Positions 27,750 through 37,076 of a stretch of 64,000 bases of DNA are shown in pieces (position 1 is the stretch's first letter; the number at the start of each line of letters is the position of its first letter). Position numbers and translations under genes: made by a program. The notes under the pieces are model-generated. The model was not told where the DNA came from. It did no database searches and worked only from the letters and a program-made list of their open reading frames with translations. Origin of the DNA: UTCHB3 sp964531325 (GTDB lineage Bacteria; Bacteroidota; Ignavibacteria; Ignavibacteriales; Ignavibacteriaceae); the NCBI GenBank assembly GCA_964531325.1, contig CAZHCW010000010.1, forward strand, positions 80,461 to 144,460. The letters run 5' to 3'.

Positions 27750-27781
27750 TATTAAGTATTAAGTATTAAATATTAAGTATT
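27750..27781. repeat. 7-bp tandem repeat
   Basis: TATTAAG is repeated four and a half times, with one unit reading TATTAAA, directly after the dsbD stop. Confidence 0.9.
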
Positions 27782-27788
27782 ATTTTTC

Positions 27789-27818
27789 AAAGGCTGTCAA
27801 TAACTGGCAGCCTTTTTT
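27789..27818 (+). terminator. Rho-independent terminator after dsbD
   Basis: AAAGGCTGTC pairs with GGCAGCCTTT (one G-T pair) around a seven-base loop and is followed by a T run. It closes the nadE-dsbD transcript. Confidence 0.9.
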
Positions 27819-28024
27819 GTTGTATCGATGATATGTGAATAGCAATTGTCTGAATCAGGATTTACAGGATTTAAGGATTTGCAGGATTAAAGCCGTAAGA
27901 GTGAGGAGAGGTAATCGTCCCGATTGCCCTCTGCAATACGAATTGATAAATTGGGAACCTCACAAACTTGCTTTCCCGGAGGGAATAAATATTCGTAACC
28001 CATATACAAACCCCAAACCCCCTT

Positions 28025-30012
28025 GAGGCTGTCTCAATACATAAATTCAAATTTTTCGATAAAAGATCGGGATTTATCCATCTTTTCTGAACAATACCTT
28101 TGAGATTCAATAAATTTGGGGATTTTGGGTGTGAAGGCAAAAAATAGATTAAATTATTAAAAAAACACCCATTTTTATGCATATGAAGGGGCTTTTGGGG
28201 CTAAAATACTTATTATCATCTTTCTCAGATTGTGAGCAGTAGCCACCAATCCTATCTCTGTCATCACACCCTTTTTACCTCTGAGTGTGAATCTCCTAAT
28301 CCCTTTGTTGTGCTTTATGCTACCGAAGACAGGCTCCACATCTATCTTCCTCCTGGCATAAAGTTTTCTGCCAAAGTCCGTTTCGAGTAACTCGTCTACC
28401 GCACTCCTCTGTTCCCTCCATTCCCTGCTCACTTCAACAATCCTGTCCCCCGATTCACCATTACAAACTCCCTGCAGCGGACATGAATCACAATTTTTTG
28501 CTTTGTAATATCCCACTTCTCTTTCGTAACCCCCCTTACTGATACGAGTACCTGTCCTGCATAATTCCATCCTCTGCCCCATCGGACAGACAACATAACC
28601 CTCTTTACTGTTGTAATGAAGTGTTTCAGTCGTAAATGGTCTTTTTAGCGGTTTTCTTCTCCTCAAACGCTCATACATGTTATATTTTACTACTGCTTCA
28701 ATTCCTGCATTTCTTAAAAATGTAAAATTCTCCTCTGATCCGTAACCAGCATCTGCAATCAGATAGTCAGGACTCTTCCCGTATTCCTCCTGAATTCCCC
28801 TTATCATATCAGGTAGCGTCTTTGAGTCAGTAGGATTGGGGAAAACACCATAACTGACTATAATCTGATTGTTTGTTGCGATTTCAAGATTATATCCGGG
28901 CTTAAATTCTCTGTTATTCAGACCGTCTTCTTTCATTCGCATAAATGTTGCATCATGGTCTGTCTTGCTGTATGAGTTCCTGCCGGAGAGTATCTTCTCC
29001 TGCTCCTGATACCTCAAGAGTCTCTCAGGCCACTCCTTAGCGGCTCGAATCATCTTTTTTTTTAGAGGTTTCGATTCCTCGTCAAGACTATCAGCAAGAG
29101 TCTTATTTATCTTCTCTATTGTTTCTTTGAGCTTCTCCGGTTCCAATTCACTGTACTCAAAGGGAAACTCTTCTTTCTCTTCCACTGCAGTCTGTTTCTG
29201 GATGTAATCCCAAACATTCTTAAGCTGTGCCTTCATCTTAATCTTGTTTGTCTTGATCGAATTACCCCATACAACGGTATATTTGTTTGCGTTAGCCTCT
29301 ATCTTTGTACCATCCAGGTACAACTCCTTTATGCTGACAATATTATGTTCAATGAGTAACTCGACCAACTGAATGAACAGTCCCTTGAGCGTCTCTCCCA
29401 ATTTGTTCTTTCGAAATCTGTTTATCGTGTTATGATCAGGTTGCTGCATTCCGCTAATCCACATATAATGAATATTTTCCTTCAAAGCGGCTTCTATATC
29501 ACGACTTGTGTAAGTATTGTTGAGATAGGCATACATGATTACCTTTACAAGCATCACAGGATTATAGCTGGAAGTTCCTCCACCGGGATAGCGGTCATAC
29601 AGGGATTTGTAGCTCATAGTATCAAGAACTTCGTTTACAATACGAACAGGATGATTCTCAGGAATCATATCCTCAATCGAGGGAGGAAACAGAAACATCT
29701 GATGCTGATCGTAGGGCTTAAAAGCGGGTGTTTTTGGTGTTTTTTTCATATGTAAATATATGAAAAACTGACCGAAAATTAAAGGGAAAAATTTAGTTAA
29801 CCACCATAAATAACAATAAGTTATAGAAATTAAAACAGGGGTTTAGCCGGTCAATTTTCAGGCGGAAAAAGTATCAATTAATTACGGGGTGAACCGGTGA
29901 TGTGGAATAGTACAAGCCAGTTAGAAATAAAAATATATTCGGGCTAAGTAAGTTATTCACCCTCAGAAATTGAAAAATTCGTAAAACAGAGACCTACTTT
30001 TGAGACAACCTC
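28025..30012 (-). mobile_element. IS1182-family insertion sequence
   Basis: About 1,988 bp bounded by 13-bp inverted repeats that differ at one base: GAGGCTGTCTCAA on the left and, reading inwards, GAGGTTGTCTCAA on the right. It holds one transposase gene on the minus strand and a roughly 260-base non-coding right end that should carry its promoter. No obvious short target duplication abuts the ends, but TAAATATTCGTAA lies immediately outside the right end and again 27 bases outside the left end. Both ends and the transposase appear intact, so the element may be active. Confidence 0.85.
28175..29749 (-). CDS. IS1182-family DDE transposase
   Basis: A 524-residue transposase. The N-terminal InsH/DUF772-type domain (about 15-130) includes HPVRIVNEVLD and PDHNTINRFRKNKL. 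The RNase H-like core has Asp 146 (LYLDGTKIEANANKYT), Asp 333 (LIADAGYGSEE) and Glu 472 (DVEPVFGSIKHNKGIRRF), a complete DDE set. Between the second and third acidic residues is a cysteine-bearing insert (CPM, CRTG, NCDSCPLQGVC) typical of IS1182-type enzymes and probably metal-binding. The frame is uninterrupted and of full length. Confidence 0.93.
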   Translation of the reverse strand: MKKTPKTPAFKPYDQHQMFLFPPSIEDMIPENHPVRIVNEVLDTMSYKSLYDRYPGGGTSSYNPVMLVKVIMYAYLNNTYTSRDIEAALKENIHYMWISGMQQPDHNTINRFRKNKLGETLKGLFIQLVELLIEHNIVSIKELYLDGTKIEANANKYTVVWGNSIKTNKIKMKAQLKNVWDYIQKQTAVEEKEEFPFEYSELEPEKLKETIEKINKTLADSLDEESKPLKKKMIRAAKEWPERLLRYQEQEKILSGRNSYSKTDHDATFMRMKEDGLNNREFKPGYNLEIATNNQIIVSYGVFPNPTDSKTLPDMIRGIQEEYGKSPDYLIADAGYGSEENFTFLRNAGIEAVVKYNMYERLRRRKPLKRPFTTETLHYNSKEGYVVCPMGQRMELCRTGTRISKGGYEREVGYYKAKNCDSCPLQGVCNGESGDRIVEVSREWREQRSAVDELLETDFGRKLYARRKIDVEPVFGSIKHNKGIRRFTLRGKKGVMTEIGLVATAHNLRKMIISILAPKAPSYA

Positions 30013-30141
30013 TAAATATTCGTAAAAAAATACACCACCTCGAATCCACAAAAATCCTCTAAATCTGTCTCTTTTCGCTTGTAATTTGCTATAACTTTCG
30101 TATTTTTCAGATCATCATCAAATTGAATAAAAATTGGAATT
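29750..30141. other. IS right end and spacer before hsdM
   Basis: No gene is seen. 29750-30012 is the non-coding end of the insertion sequence, including the transposase start region and the right inverted repeat. 30013-30141 is the hsdM upstream region; it is AT-rich and opens with TAAATATTCGTAA. No convincing Shine-Dalgarno beyond GGAATT precedes hsdM. The IS therefore sits about 130 bases from hsdM, and transposase transcription runs away from it. Confidence 0.6.
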
Positions 30142-32229
30142 ATGCAAAGGCCTCAGTTAAAAAAAATAGAATCCGACCTCTGGAGTGCTGCAGATCAACT
30201 GCGCGCAAACAGCAAACTTACAGCAAGTGAATACTCAATGCCCGTTCTCGGGTTAATCTTCCTTAGACATGCCCATAATCGTTTCCTTCTTGTCGAACAA
30301 CAAATAAATAAAGATCGCCCCTCCCATCCCCAACGCGGTGTTTTACCCGTTTCAAAAAGTGACTACATATCCAAAAATGCTCTTTACTTGCCGGAAGAAT
30401 CACGCTTTGATTATCTGGAAAAACTTCCCGAAGGAACCGCCCTTGGTGAGAAAATTACTCGTGCAATGAAGCTTATCGAAGACGAAAATGAGAATCTTAA
30501 AGGGGTGTTGCCAACTAACTACGAAAAATTTTCAGACGACCTTCTCCGGGAACTTATCCGGAAATTTAGCAGCGAAGAAATTAAAAATGCAAAAGGCGAT
30601 GTATTTGGCAGAATTTACGAATACTTTCTAAATAATTTTGCAATGACTGGTGCTCAGGAGGGTGGTGAATTCTTCACTCCACTATCTCTTGTCCAAACTA
30701 TTGTAAATGTTATTGAACCCAATCATGGGATAATCTTTGACCCGGCTTGTGGCAGTGCCGGAATGTTTGTGCAATCAGGTCATTTTATTGAAGAGGCCGG
30801 GTTAAAACCGGAAAAGAGTGTAACATTTTTTGGGCAGGAAAAAACAGAAACCAATACCCGTCTCGCAAAGATGAACATGGCGGTTCATGGACTTGAAGCG
30901 AAAATTGTGGAAGGTAATTCCTTCTACGAAGATAAACATAACCTAGTAGGTAAATGCGATTTTGTAATGGCTAACCCTCCTTTTAATGTGGATAGTGTGG
31001 ATAAAGACAAGGATTCTGTCAAAAATGATACAAGACTTCCCTTCGGTCTGCCCAAAAATGATAATGCAAACTATCTCTGGATTCAATATTTCTATAGTTA
31101 TCTCAATGAAAGTGGTCGCGCTGGATTTGTTATGGCTTCAAGTGCCAGTGATGCAGGACATTCTGAAAAAGAAATCAGGAAACAAATTGTTGAAACAGGT
31201 ACCGTTGATGTGATGATTGCAATTGGCACCAACTTCTTTTATACCCGCACACTCCCCTGTACTCTTTGGTTCTTTGACCGCAATAAAGAAAAAGATGAAG
31301 CTCTCAAAGACAGAACTCTAATGCTGGATGTTAGAAACATCTATAGGGTTGTCACCAGAAAAATTAATGATTTTTCTCCGGAACAATCAAGCAATATTAA
31401 GGCAATTGTTGGGCTCTATAGAGGAGATTCTGATACATTTTTAACAACGGTGCAATCCTACTTTCAGTCATTGAAGCAATTTCTAATTGAAATTAGTGTC
31501 AATAGTTCCGGTTTTATAGAGCTTTTCTCTTCGTTTTATGATCAACTTAAACCTCATTGTGAGGTAAACATTCTTTTTGCCAAAGAATTTAAGGCATTGC
31601 AGAAAGTTTCGTTACAAACCGAAGTTACCACTTTAATTGATAGCCTCAAAGGGATTAATTCCGAAAATTTAGACTCTAAACTTGATAATAACTCTCTAAA
31701 TATTCACTTGCATGAAGAATTTAGGCGGTATTCAACTCTTGTTTCCAAAGCACTAAACCTAAAGCATAATATAAATGAGAATGTAAAAGTCATTTTGTTG
31801 TTATCTGAGTCTATTCAAAAAGAGGTTAAACTAAACAATGGCAAAAATGGATTCATCCCGGGTGATTGGAAAGTATCGGAAATCAAAAAGAAGTGTAGTG
31901 AAATTGAATTAAACAAAAACATTCTTTTTGAGTCAATGAAGCTTGCAAAATATTTCCTTTATGAAATCAAATGGTTACAATCAAAATTCCCCGAAGCGGT
32001 TTACAATGATGTCTCAGGATTGTGTAAAGTTGTGACTATCGAGGAAATTAGCGCTAATGATTACAGTCTGACCCCCGGCAGATATGTCGGAGTGGCTACA
32101 AAAGAAGAAGATGATTTCGACTATGCGGAAAAACTTAAAGCCATCCATTTTGAATTGTCAGCCCTAAATGAAGAAGCCTCCAAATTGGCTGAAATCATCT
32201 CTAAAAATTTTGAGGATTTGGGGCTATGA
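30142..32229 (+). CDS. hsdM: Type I restriction-modification system methyltransferase subunit
   Basis: A 695-residue N6-adenine methylase. The N-terminal HsdM helical domain (about 5-145) is followed by the catalytic domain with motif I DPACGSAGMF at 200-209 and motif IV NPPF at 278-281; AQEGGEFFTP near 171-180 is the usual lead-in. After TRTLPCTLWFFDR the chain continues for about 320 residues, longer than the roughly 500-residue E. coli type, with a helical, Leu/Lys/Glu-rich insert (about 415-640) before the family's closing segment (DYSLTPGRYVG). With HsdS it modifies host DNA. The stop overlaps the hsdS start (ATGA). Confidence 0.95.
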   Translation: MQRPQLKKIESDLWSAADQLRANSKLTASEYSMPVLGLIFLRHAHNRFLLVEQQINKDRPSHPQRGVLPVSKSDYISKNALYLPEESRFDYLEKLPEGTALGEKITRAMKLIEDENENLKGVLPTNYEKFSDDLLRELIRKFSSEEIKNAKGDVFGRIYEYFLNNFAMTGAQEGGEFFTPLSLVQTIVNVIEPNHGIIFDPACGSAGMFVQSGHFIEEAGLKPEKSVTFFGQEKTETNTRLAKMNMAVHGLEAKIVEGNSFYEDKHNLVGKCDFVMANPPFNVDSVDKDKDSVKNDTRLPFGLPKNDNANYLWIQYFYSYLNESGRAGFVMASSASDAGHSEKEIRKQIVETGTVDVMIAIGTNFFYTRTLPCTLWFFDRNKEKDEALKDRTLMLDVRNIYRVVTRKINDFSPEQSSNIKAIVGLYRGDSDTFLTTVQSYFQSLKQFLIEISVNSSGFIELFSSFYDQLKPHCEVNILFAKEFKALQKVSLQTEVTTLIDSLKGINSENLDSKLDNNSLNIHLHEEFRRYSTLVSKALNLKHNINENVKVILLLSESIQKEVKLNNGKNGFIPGDWKVSEIKKKCSEIELNKNILFESMKLAKYFLYEIKWLQSKFPEAVYNDVSGLCKVVTIEEISANDYSLTPGRYVGVATKEEDDFDYAEKLKAIHFELSALNEEASKLAEIISKNFEDLGL

Positions 32230-33371
32230 ATTCGACAGAAATTTCTTTAGAGGATTTTGTCTCATTTCAACGGGGATTTGATCTTCCAAAAAAGGATTTT
32301 ATCGAAGGAGATTATCCTGTTGTTGGATCGACATCAATTCTTGGTTACCACAATGTTTATAAAGTAAAAGGTCCCGGATTAGTCACAGGTAGATCTGGTA
32401 CTCTTGGTAATTTTCAATATATTGTTTCTGATTTTTGGCCTCATAATACAACTCTTTGGGTGAAAAACTTTAAGGGCAATAACTCTCGATTTGTCTATTA
32501 TTACTTATTGACAATTAACCTTGCAAAATTTAATAGCGGTGGCGCAGTTCCAACATTAAACAGAAACTTAATCAAGAATTATCGTGTAAAGAAATTTTCG
32601 CTTGAAAAGCAACAAAAAATCGTCTCAATCCTATCATCTTATGATGACCTTATAGAAAACAACTTGAAACGAATAAAATTGCTTGAAGAATCGGCACAAA
32701 TGATTTATAAGGAGCAATTCGGCGATTTCTTACTCTCTGACGACAGCATAAAACAACTTCCAAAAGGTTTTTCCATTAAATTATTGGGGGAAATCAGTGC
32801 TAAGTTGGAATCAGGATCAAGGCCAAAAGGTGGGATTGATAAAAAATTGCGATCTGGTGTCCCAAGCATTGGCGCGGAAAATGTAATTGGATTAGGTAAA
32901 TATAATTACCAGGCAGAGAAAATGATTCCAGAACCATTTTTTGCAAAAATGAAGAATGGTGTAATTGAGGATCGTGATATTCTAATATATAAAGACGGAG
33001 CTTATATAGGAAAAACATCCCTCTTTCAGGATGATTTTCCTTATACCAAGTGTTGTGTAAATGAGCATGTCTTTTTGGTACATTGTTCAAATAGATTGCA
33101 TCAGTATTTTCTTTTTTTAACATTGAACCATCCGCTATACTACAAAAAGATGCAAAATTTAAATGCAAACTCTGCACAACCTGGGATCAACCAAGCAGCC
33201 GTCAAATCCCTCAGTTTGATTTGGCCTGATGAGAAGACGATTATAAGTTTTAATCATAAAATTGAATCAATGATTAGTTTAATTTTCAACCTGGCAAAAC
33301 AAAATCGATTATTACAGCAAGCCCGAGACTTACTGCTTCCAAAACTGATGACCGGAGAGATAGAGGTTTAA
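32226..33371 (+). CDS. hsdS: Type I restriction-modification system specificity subunit
   Basis: A 381-residue HsdS with two target-recognition domains. The first (about 1-135) includes FQRGFDLPKKDF, VTGRSGTLGNF and GGAVPTLNRNLIKNYRV. A conserved helix (EKQQKIVSILSSYDDLIENNLKRIKLLEESAQ, about 121-152, given here by its ends) separates it from the second (about 175-350), which ends with SAQPGINQAAVKSL and a second helix. The two domains each read half of a split DNA site; the site itself cannot be deduced. It overlaps hsdM by four bases and hsdR starts four bases after it. Confidence 0.93.
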   Translation: MNSTEISLEDFVSFQRGFDLPKKDFIEGDYPVVGSTSILGYHNVYKVKGPGLVTGRSGTLGNFQYIVSDFWPHNTTLWVKNFKGNNSRFVYYYLLTINLAKFNSGGAVPTLNRNLIKNYRVKKFSLEKQQKIVSILSSYDDLIENNLKRIKLLEESAQMIYKEQFGDFLLSDDSIKQLPKGFSIKLLGEISAKLESGSRPKGGIDKKLRSGVPSIGAENVIGLGKYNYQAEKMIPEPFFAKMKNGVIEDRDILIYKDGAYIGKTSLFQDDFPYTKCCVNEHVFLVHCSNRLHQYFLFLTLNHPLYYKKMQNLNANSAQPGINQAAVKSLSLIWPDEKTIISFNHKIESMISLIFNLAKQNRLLQQARDLLLPKLMTGEIEV

Positions 33372-33374
33372 TAT

Positions 33375-36300
33375 ATGTCTTACGAATACTCAGAAGATAA
33401 TTTAGTAGAAGAAACTGCTCATGATTTGTTTTATAACAAACTTGGCTGGGATATTGCTATCGCCTATAACAACGAGACTTTTGGAGTACACAGCACTTAT
33501 GGCAGAAAAAATAAAAAACAGGTTGTTCTTGAAAAAACCTTTCTTGAGAAATTAAAGGAGTTTAATCCCGGTCTTCCCGATCAAGCTTACAACAATGCAC
33601 TTGAACAAATTCTCTTTGATTCCACCACCAAATCAATTATTGATTTAAACCGCGAAAAGTACAACCTTATCAGGGATGGAATACCTGTAAGCTATACAGA
33701 TTCTAAAGGTAAAAAGATTACCGACCGAAAATTGAAAATAATTGATTTTCAGGATCCACTTAAAAACAATTTCCATGCAATCCGTCAACTTTGGATTGAG
33801 GGCAGATCAGGAAGACTTCGCCGACCCGATATAATTGGATTTGTGAATGGAATTCCCCTGCTATTTATCGAGTTGAAGGCAGTTCACCAGCAACTTGAAT
33901 CTGCATGGAGCGGAAATCTTTCAGACTACAAAGATGTGATACCCAAGCTTTTCCATTACAATGCCTTCATTATCCTGAGTAATGGTATTCAGGGTAAAAT
34001 TGGTTCGGTTACAGGTCATTTCCGTCATTTTCATGAGTGGAAAAGAATAAATGAAGAAGATGAAGGGATTGTTGGGCTCGACAGAATTATATTGGGGATA
34101 TGTGACAAAAAGAGGTTTCTTGATCTCTTTGAGAATTTTATCGTTTTTGACGAATCAACGGGAAAACAACTTAAAATAATTGCAAAAAATCATCAGTTTA
34201 TAGGTGTAAACAGAACGCTTGATGCTTTTAAAGAAAAAAACGATCTATATAATATCGGAAGAATCGAAAAAGAATCGAAACAAAAACTTGGAGTGTTTTG
34301 GCATACTCAGGGAAGTGGGAAATCCTACTCGATGCTTTTTCTCTGCCAAAAATTACACAGAAAATTTTCAGAGTCTTTTACATTTCTAATTGTCACGGAT
34401 AGAAACGAACTTGAAAATCAGATTTATGGAACCTTCACAGGTTCAGGGGCTATTTCCAAATCCCTTGGTGCGGGAATAACCTCAATCCGGGCAGAAAGTG
34501 GTGAACACCTCAAGGAACTGTTGAAACAAAATCACCGATATATTTTCTCCCTTATACATAAATTTAATTTCGAGGGAGTGATATCAGAGCGAAGCAATAT
34601 AATTGTGGTATCCGATGAGGCTCATCGAACGCAAGGTGGCATTCTGGCTCTTAATCTTAGAAATGCTCTCCCAAATGCTTCATTCATCGGATTCACAGGC
34701 ACTCCACTTTTTAAACATGATGAAATTACAAAACGAATTTTTGGTGAGTATGTCTCCAAATACGATTTCAGACGAAGTGTTATAGATGGGGCAACCGTTC
34801 CGCTTTATTATGAGAATCGTGGAGAACTTCTCGGAATAAGTAATCCTGACATTGCAGAGCAGATGCAGGAGTTAATTGATTCTGAAGATGATCTTAATAT
34901 CAATGAAAGGTCAAAAATAGAAAACCTATTCCAGAGAGAATATCCTGTCCTCACTGCCAACAAACGGCTCGATGCAGTTGCAAAAGATGTGGTTAATCAC
35001 TTCTTCAAACGGGGTTACAAAGGCAAGGGTATGTTTATCAGTATCGATAAAGTTACCGCCGTGAAAATGTATAACCTGATAATGAAGTACAAGGCAAAAT
35101 ATGAAGTTGATTTCGAAAAGGGCATTAAAAAAGGTATTTACGAGGATCAAGAGGAACTTGAGAAGACACGGGAACTAAAGTGGATAAGGGAAACTGAAAT
35201 TTGTGTAGTTGTAAGCGGTGAACAAAATGAAGTTGGTAAATTTGAATCACTTGGACTTGATATCGATTTTCATCGGGAAAAAATGAATTTTCGGGATCTC
35301 GAAACGGAATTTAAGGACCCTGACAATCCGTTCAGATTTGTGATTGTGTGTGCAATGTGGATTACCGGATTTGATGTCCCTTCTCTATCAACCCTTTACA
35401 TCGATAAACCATTAAAAGCTCATACCCTGATGCAAACAATTGCAAGAGCAAACAGAATTAACGAGGGTAAAGAGAACGGGTTAATTGTTGACTACATAGA
35501 GACTTATAAAGATTTACTTAAAGCGCTCTCTGTGTATGGCGAGGGCGATAACGGAGGAGGAGGTACTGGTGGTCCTCCGGTAAAACCAAAAGAGGTTCAA
35601 TTAGAAGAGTTAAAACTCGCTATCGACAGTTTGAAACAATATCTTAACGGACTCGGTTTTGAGTTAAATCTCCTGACAGGTGAAAAAAACAAATTAGTTA
35701 AGACCAGATTGGTAGCAGATGCCATCAATTGCATCAATGAGAATGATAAATCCAGGAAAAGATTTATGTTTCTTGCCCGGGATGTTTTTCAGAAGTTTCA
35801 TGCTATAATGCCCGACAACCGTTTAGGTGCAATTAAACCTGATCGGGATGCAATAGATGCAATCTACAAAACAATTGAAAATGATGTACAATCAGCAGAT
35901 GTTTCAGAATTGATGGGTAAAATTCAATCTATTGTTGATTCCGCGATTGTTTCTATTGTGCGGGAAGAAAATGAAGAGAAGAGCAATCCTGTCGATCTTA
36001 GCAGTCTCAATTTTGAAACTCTAAAAAAAATGTTTTCCTCTTCGGAACATAAAAACAGCATTATCTTTGCTCTAAAAGAGAAAATTAAAAACAAACTTGA
36101 TGAGATGATAAATCAAAATCCTCTACGAGTAGATTATTTTAAAAAATATCAGGAAATTATTGCCAAGTATAATGATGGCAAATCTGCTATGGCGATTGAA
36201 GAAGCATTTCGTTTGCTTCTTGAGCAAATAGATGATATGACTTTTGAAGAAGTGAGGATAAAGCGTGAAGGACTTTCCGAAGAGCAGGGTGCAATTTTCG

Positions 36301-36587
36301 ACATTCTAAGGAAACCGAAACTGAACAATCAGGATAAAATAAGAGTAAGAAGGATAGCAATCGAACTGCTTGATGTCCTCAAAAAAGAGGAACTCAAAGT
36401 CTCCCGTTGGTCTGAACAAACAACAATAGCAGCTCAAGTAGAAGTGAAGATTAATCAAACACTCTTCCAGCAACTCCCTGATCCTGAATACACGAAGGAC
36501 GATATAGACCTCCGTTCTGTTCTTATCCTCGAACACCTCAAAAACCAATATTACGGTGGAGGTTTGAGTGTTTATGGGAGGTATTGA
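33375..36587 (+). CDS. hsdR: Type I restriction endonuclease subunit
   Basis: A 1,070-residue HsdR. The PD-(D/E)xK nuclease shows Asp 152 (RRPDIIGFVNGIP) and Glu 166/Lys 168 (FIELKA). The helicase motor has Walker A GSGKS at 313-317, DEAH at 414-417, IGFTGTPL near 435 and MQTIARANRINEG, a motif VI-like segment. A Gly-rich loop (GGGGTGG) sits after the helicase, then a long helical C-terminus that contacts the HsdM/HsdS core. It translocates and cuts unmodified DNA. All catalytic residues and the full length are present, so the system looks functional. Confidence 0.95.
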   Translation: MSYEYSEDNLVEETAHDLFYNKLGWDIAIAYNNETFGVHSTYGRKNKKQVVLEKTFLEKLKEFNPGLPDQAYNNALEQILFDSTTKSIIDLNREKYNLIRDGIPVSYTDSKGKKITDRKLKIIDFQDPLKNNFHAIRQLWIEGRSGRLRRPDIIGFVNGIPLLFIELKAVHQQLESAWSGNLSDYKDVIPKLFHYNAFIILSNGIQGKIGSVTGHFRHFHEWKRINEEDEGIVGLDRIILGICDKKRFLDLFENFIVFDESTGKQLKIIAKNHQFIGVNRTLDAFKEKNDLYNIGRIEKESKQKLGVFWHTQGSGKSYSMLFLCQKLHRKFSESFTFLIVTDRNELENQIYGTFTGSGAISKSLGAGITSIRAESGEHLKELLKQNHRYIFSLIHKFNFEGVISERSNIIVVSDEAHRTQGGILALNLRNALPNASFIGFTGTPLFKHDEITKRIFGEYVSKYDFRRSVIDGATVPLYYENRGELLGISNPDIAEQMQELIDSEDDLNINERSKIENLFQREYPVLTANKRLDAVAKDVVNHFFKRGYKGKGMFISIDKVTAVKMYNLIMKYKAKYEVDFEKGIKKGIYEDQEELEKTRELKWIRETEICVVVSGEQNEVGKFESLGLDIDFHREKMNFRDLETEFKDPDNPFRFVIVCAMWITGFDVPSLSTLYIDKPLKAHTLMQTIARANRINEGKENGLIVDYIETYKDLLKALSVYGEGDNGGGGTGGPPVKPKEVQLEELKLAIDSLKQYLNGLGFELNLLTGEKNKLVKTRLVADAINCINENDKSRKRFMFLARDVFQKFHAIMPDNRLGAIKPDRDAIDAIYKTIENDVQSADVSELMGKIQSIVDSAIVSIVREENEEKSNPVDLSSLNFETLKKMFSSSEHKNSIIFALKEKIKNKLDEMINQNPLRVDYFKKYQEIIAKYNDGKSAMAIEEAFRLLLEQIDDMTFEEVRIKREGLSEEQGAIFDILRKPKLNNQDKIRVRRIAIELLDVLKKEELKVSRWSEQTTIAAQVEVKINQTLFQQLPDPEYTKDDIDLRSVLILEHLKNQYYGGGLSVYGRY

Positions 36588-36627
36588 GTTTCGGAAAAAT
36601 AAATAACTTGCTTTTTTCTTCGGTGTG

Positions 36628-36655
36628 GTATATATTTACCACAGTAAATATATAC
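36628..36655. promoter_or_regulatory. Perfect inverted repeat, probable operator of the XRE/ImmA pair
   Basis: GTATATATTTAC and GTAAATATATAC are perfect 12-bp inverted half-sites around CACA. The repeat lies 31 bases before the ATG of the XRE regulator. A TTGCTT at 36609-36614 and TATATT at 36631-36636, 16 bases apart, could be a promoter whose -10 box falls in the left half-site, which would let a bound regulator block transcription. Symmetry and position are seen; binding is inferred. Confidence 0.7.
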
Positions 36656-36686
36656 TTTACATAAATACATCAACACGGAGTACAAA

Positions 36687-37076
36687 ATGCCTAAAACATT
36701 TGGCGAGTATATTAAAGAAAAAAGACTCGATCGGGATTTGAGTCTTCGTAAATTTTGTGAAAAACTCAATTATGATCCCAGCAATTGGAGTAAAATCGAG
36801 CGTGGATTAGCACAGGCACCTGATGATTTTGATCTACTCTCTGATATTTGCTCAATTTTGAGTCTTGAGCACCAAAGTGAAGATTGGTATGAACTTTTTG
36901 ATCTTGCAGCAATCTCACAAAAACATATCCCCCAATACATCCTAAATGATGAAAAAATTCTGGAGATGTTACCTGCATTTTATCGTGCAGCTTCTGCCCC
37001 CGAGATGACTGATGAAAAATTGGCAAATTTAATTGAATTACTAAAGAAAGTTCATTCAGGTGAAGGAAAAGTTTGA
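36687..37076 (+). CDS. XRE-family helix-turn-helix regulator
   Basis: A 129-residue protein with a Cro/C1-type helix-turn-helix in residues about 6-65: GEYIKEKRLDRDLSLRKFCEKLNYDPSNWSKIERG, described here by its ends. The recognition helix falls around PSNWSKIE. The C-terminal part is helical and acidic and may dimerise. It overlaps the following peptidase gene by 17 bases, a usual pairing in which an ImmA-like protease inactivates an XRE repressor, or an XRE antitoxin controls its partner. The palindrome upstream is a likely self-binding site. It might also control the adjacent restriction genes, as C proteins do, but no copy of the palindrome is seen before hsdM. Confidence 0.88.
   Translation: MPKTFGEYIKEKRLDRDLSLRKFCEKLNYDPSNWSKIERGLAQAPDDFDLLSDICSILSLEHQSEDWYELFDLAAISQKHIPQYILNDEKILEMLPAFYRAASAPEMTDEKLANLIELLKKVHSGEGKV

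Larger units (their letters stand above)
27742..28024. other. Intergenic spacer with repeats, left flank of the IS
   Basis: No gene is supported. In order it holds a 7-bp tandem repeat, the dsbD terminator, a run of four degenerate GGATTT(A/G)CA-type units (27858-27892), and a stretch containing TAAATATTCGTAA (27986-27998) that reappears on the other side of the IS. A 63-codon open frame crosses this region but has no Shine-Dalgarno and runs into the IS end, so it is treated as chance. Confidence 0.6.

Noticed and set aside
27835..28026. 63-codon open frame upstream of the IS
   Set aside because: It has no Shine-Dalgarno, is made of repeat-like spacer DNA and ends inside the IS inverted repeat.
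36572..36769. Minus-strand open frame over the XRE promoter region
   Set aside because: It overlaps the palindrome, the XRE start and the hsdR end, and has no homology or start signal.
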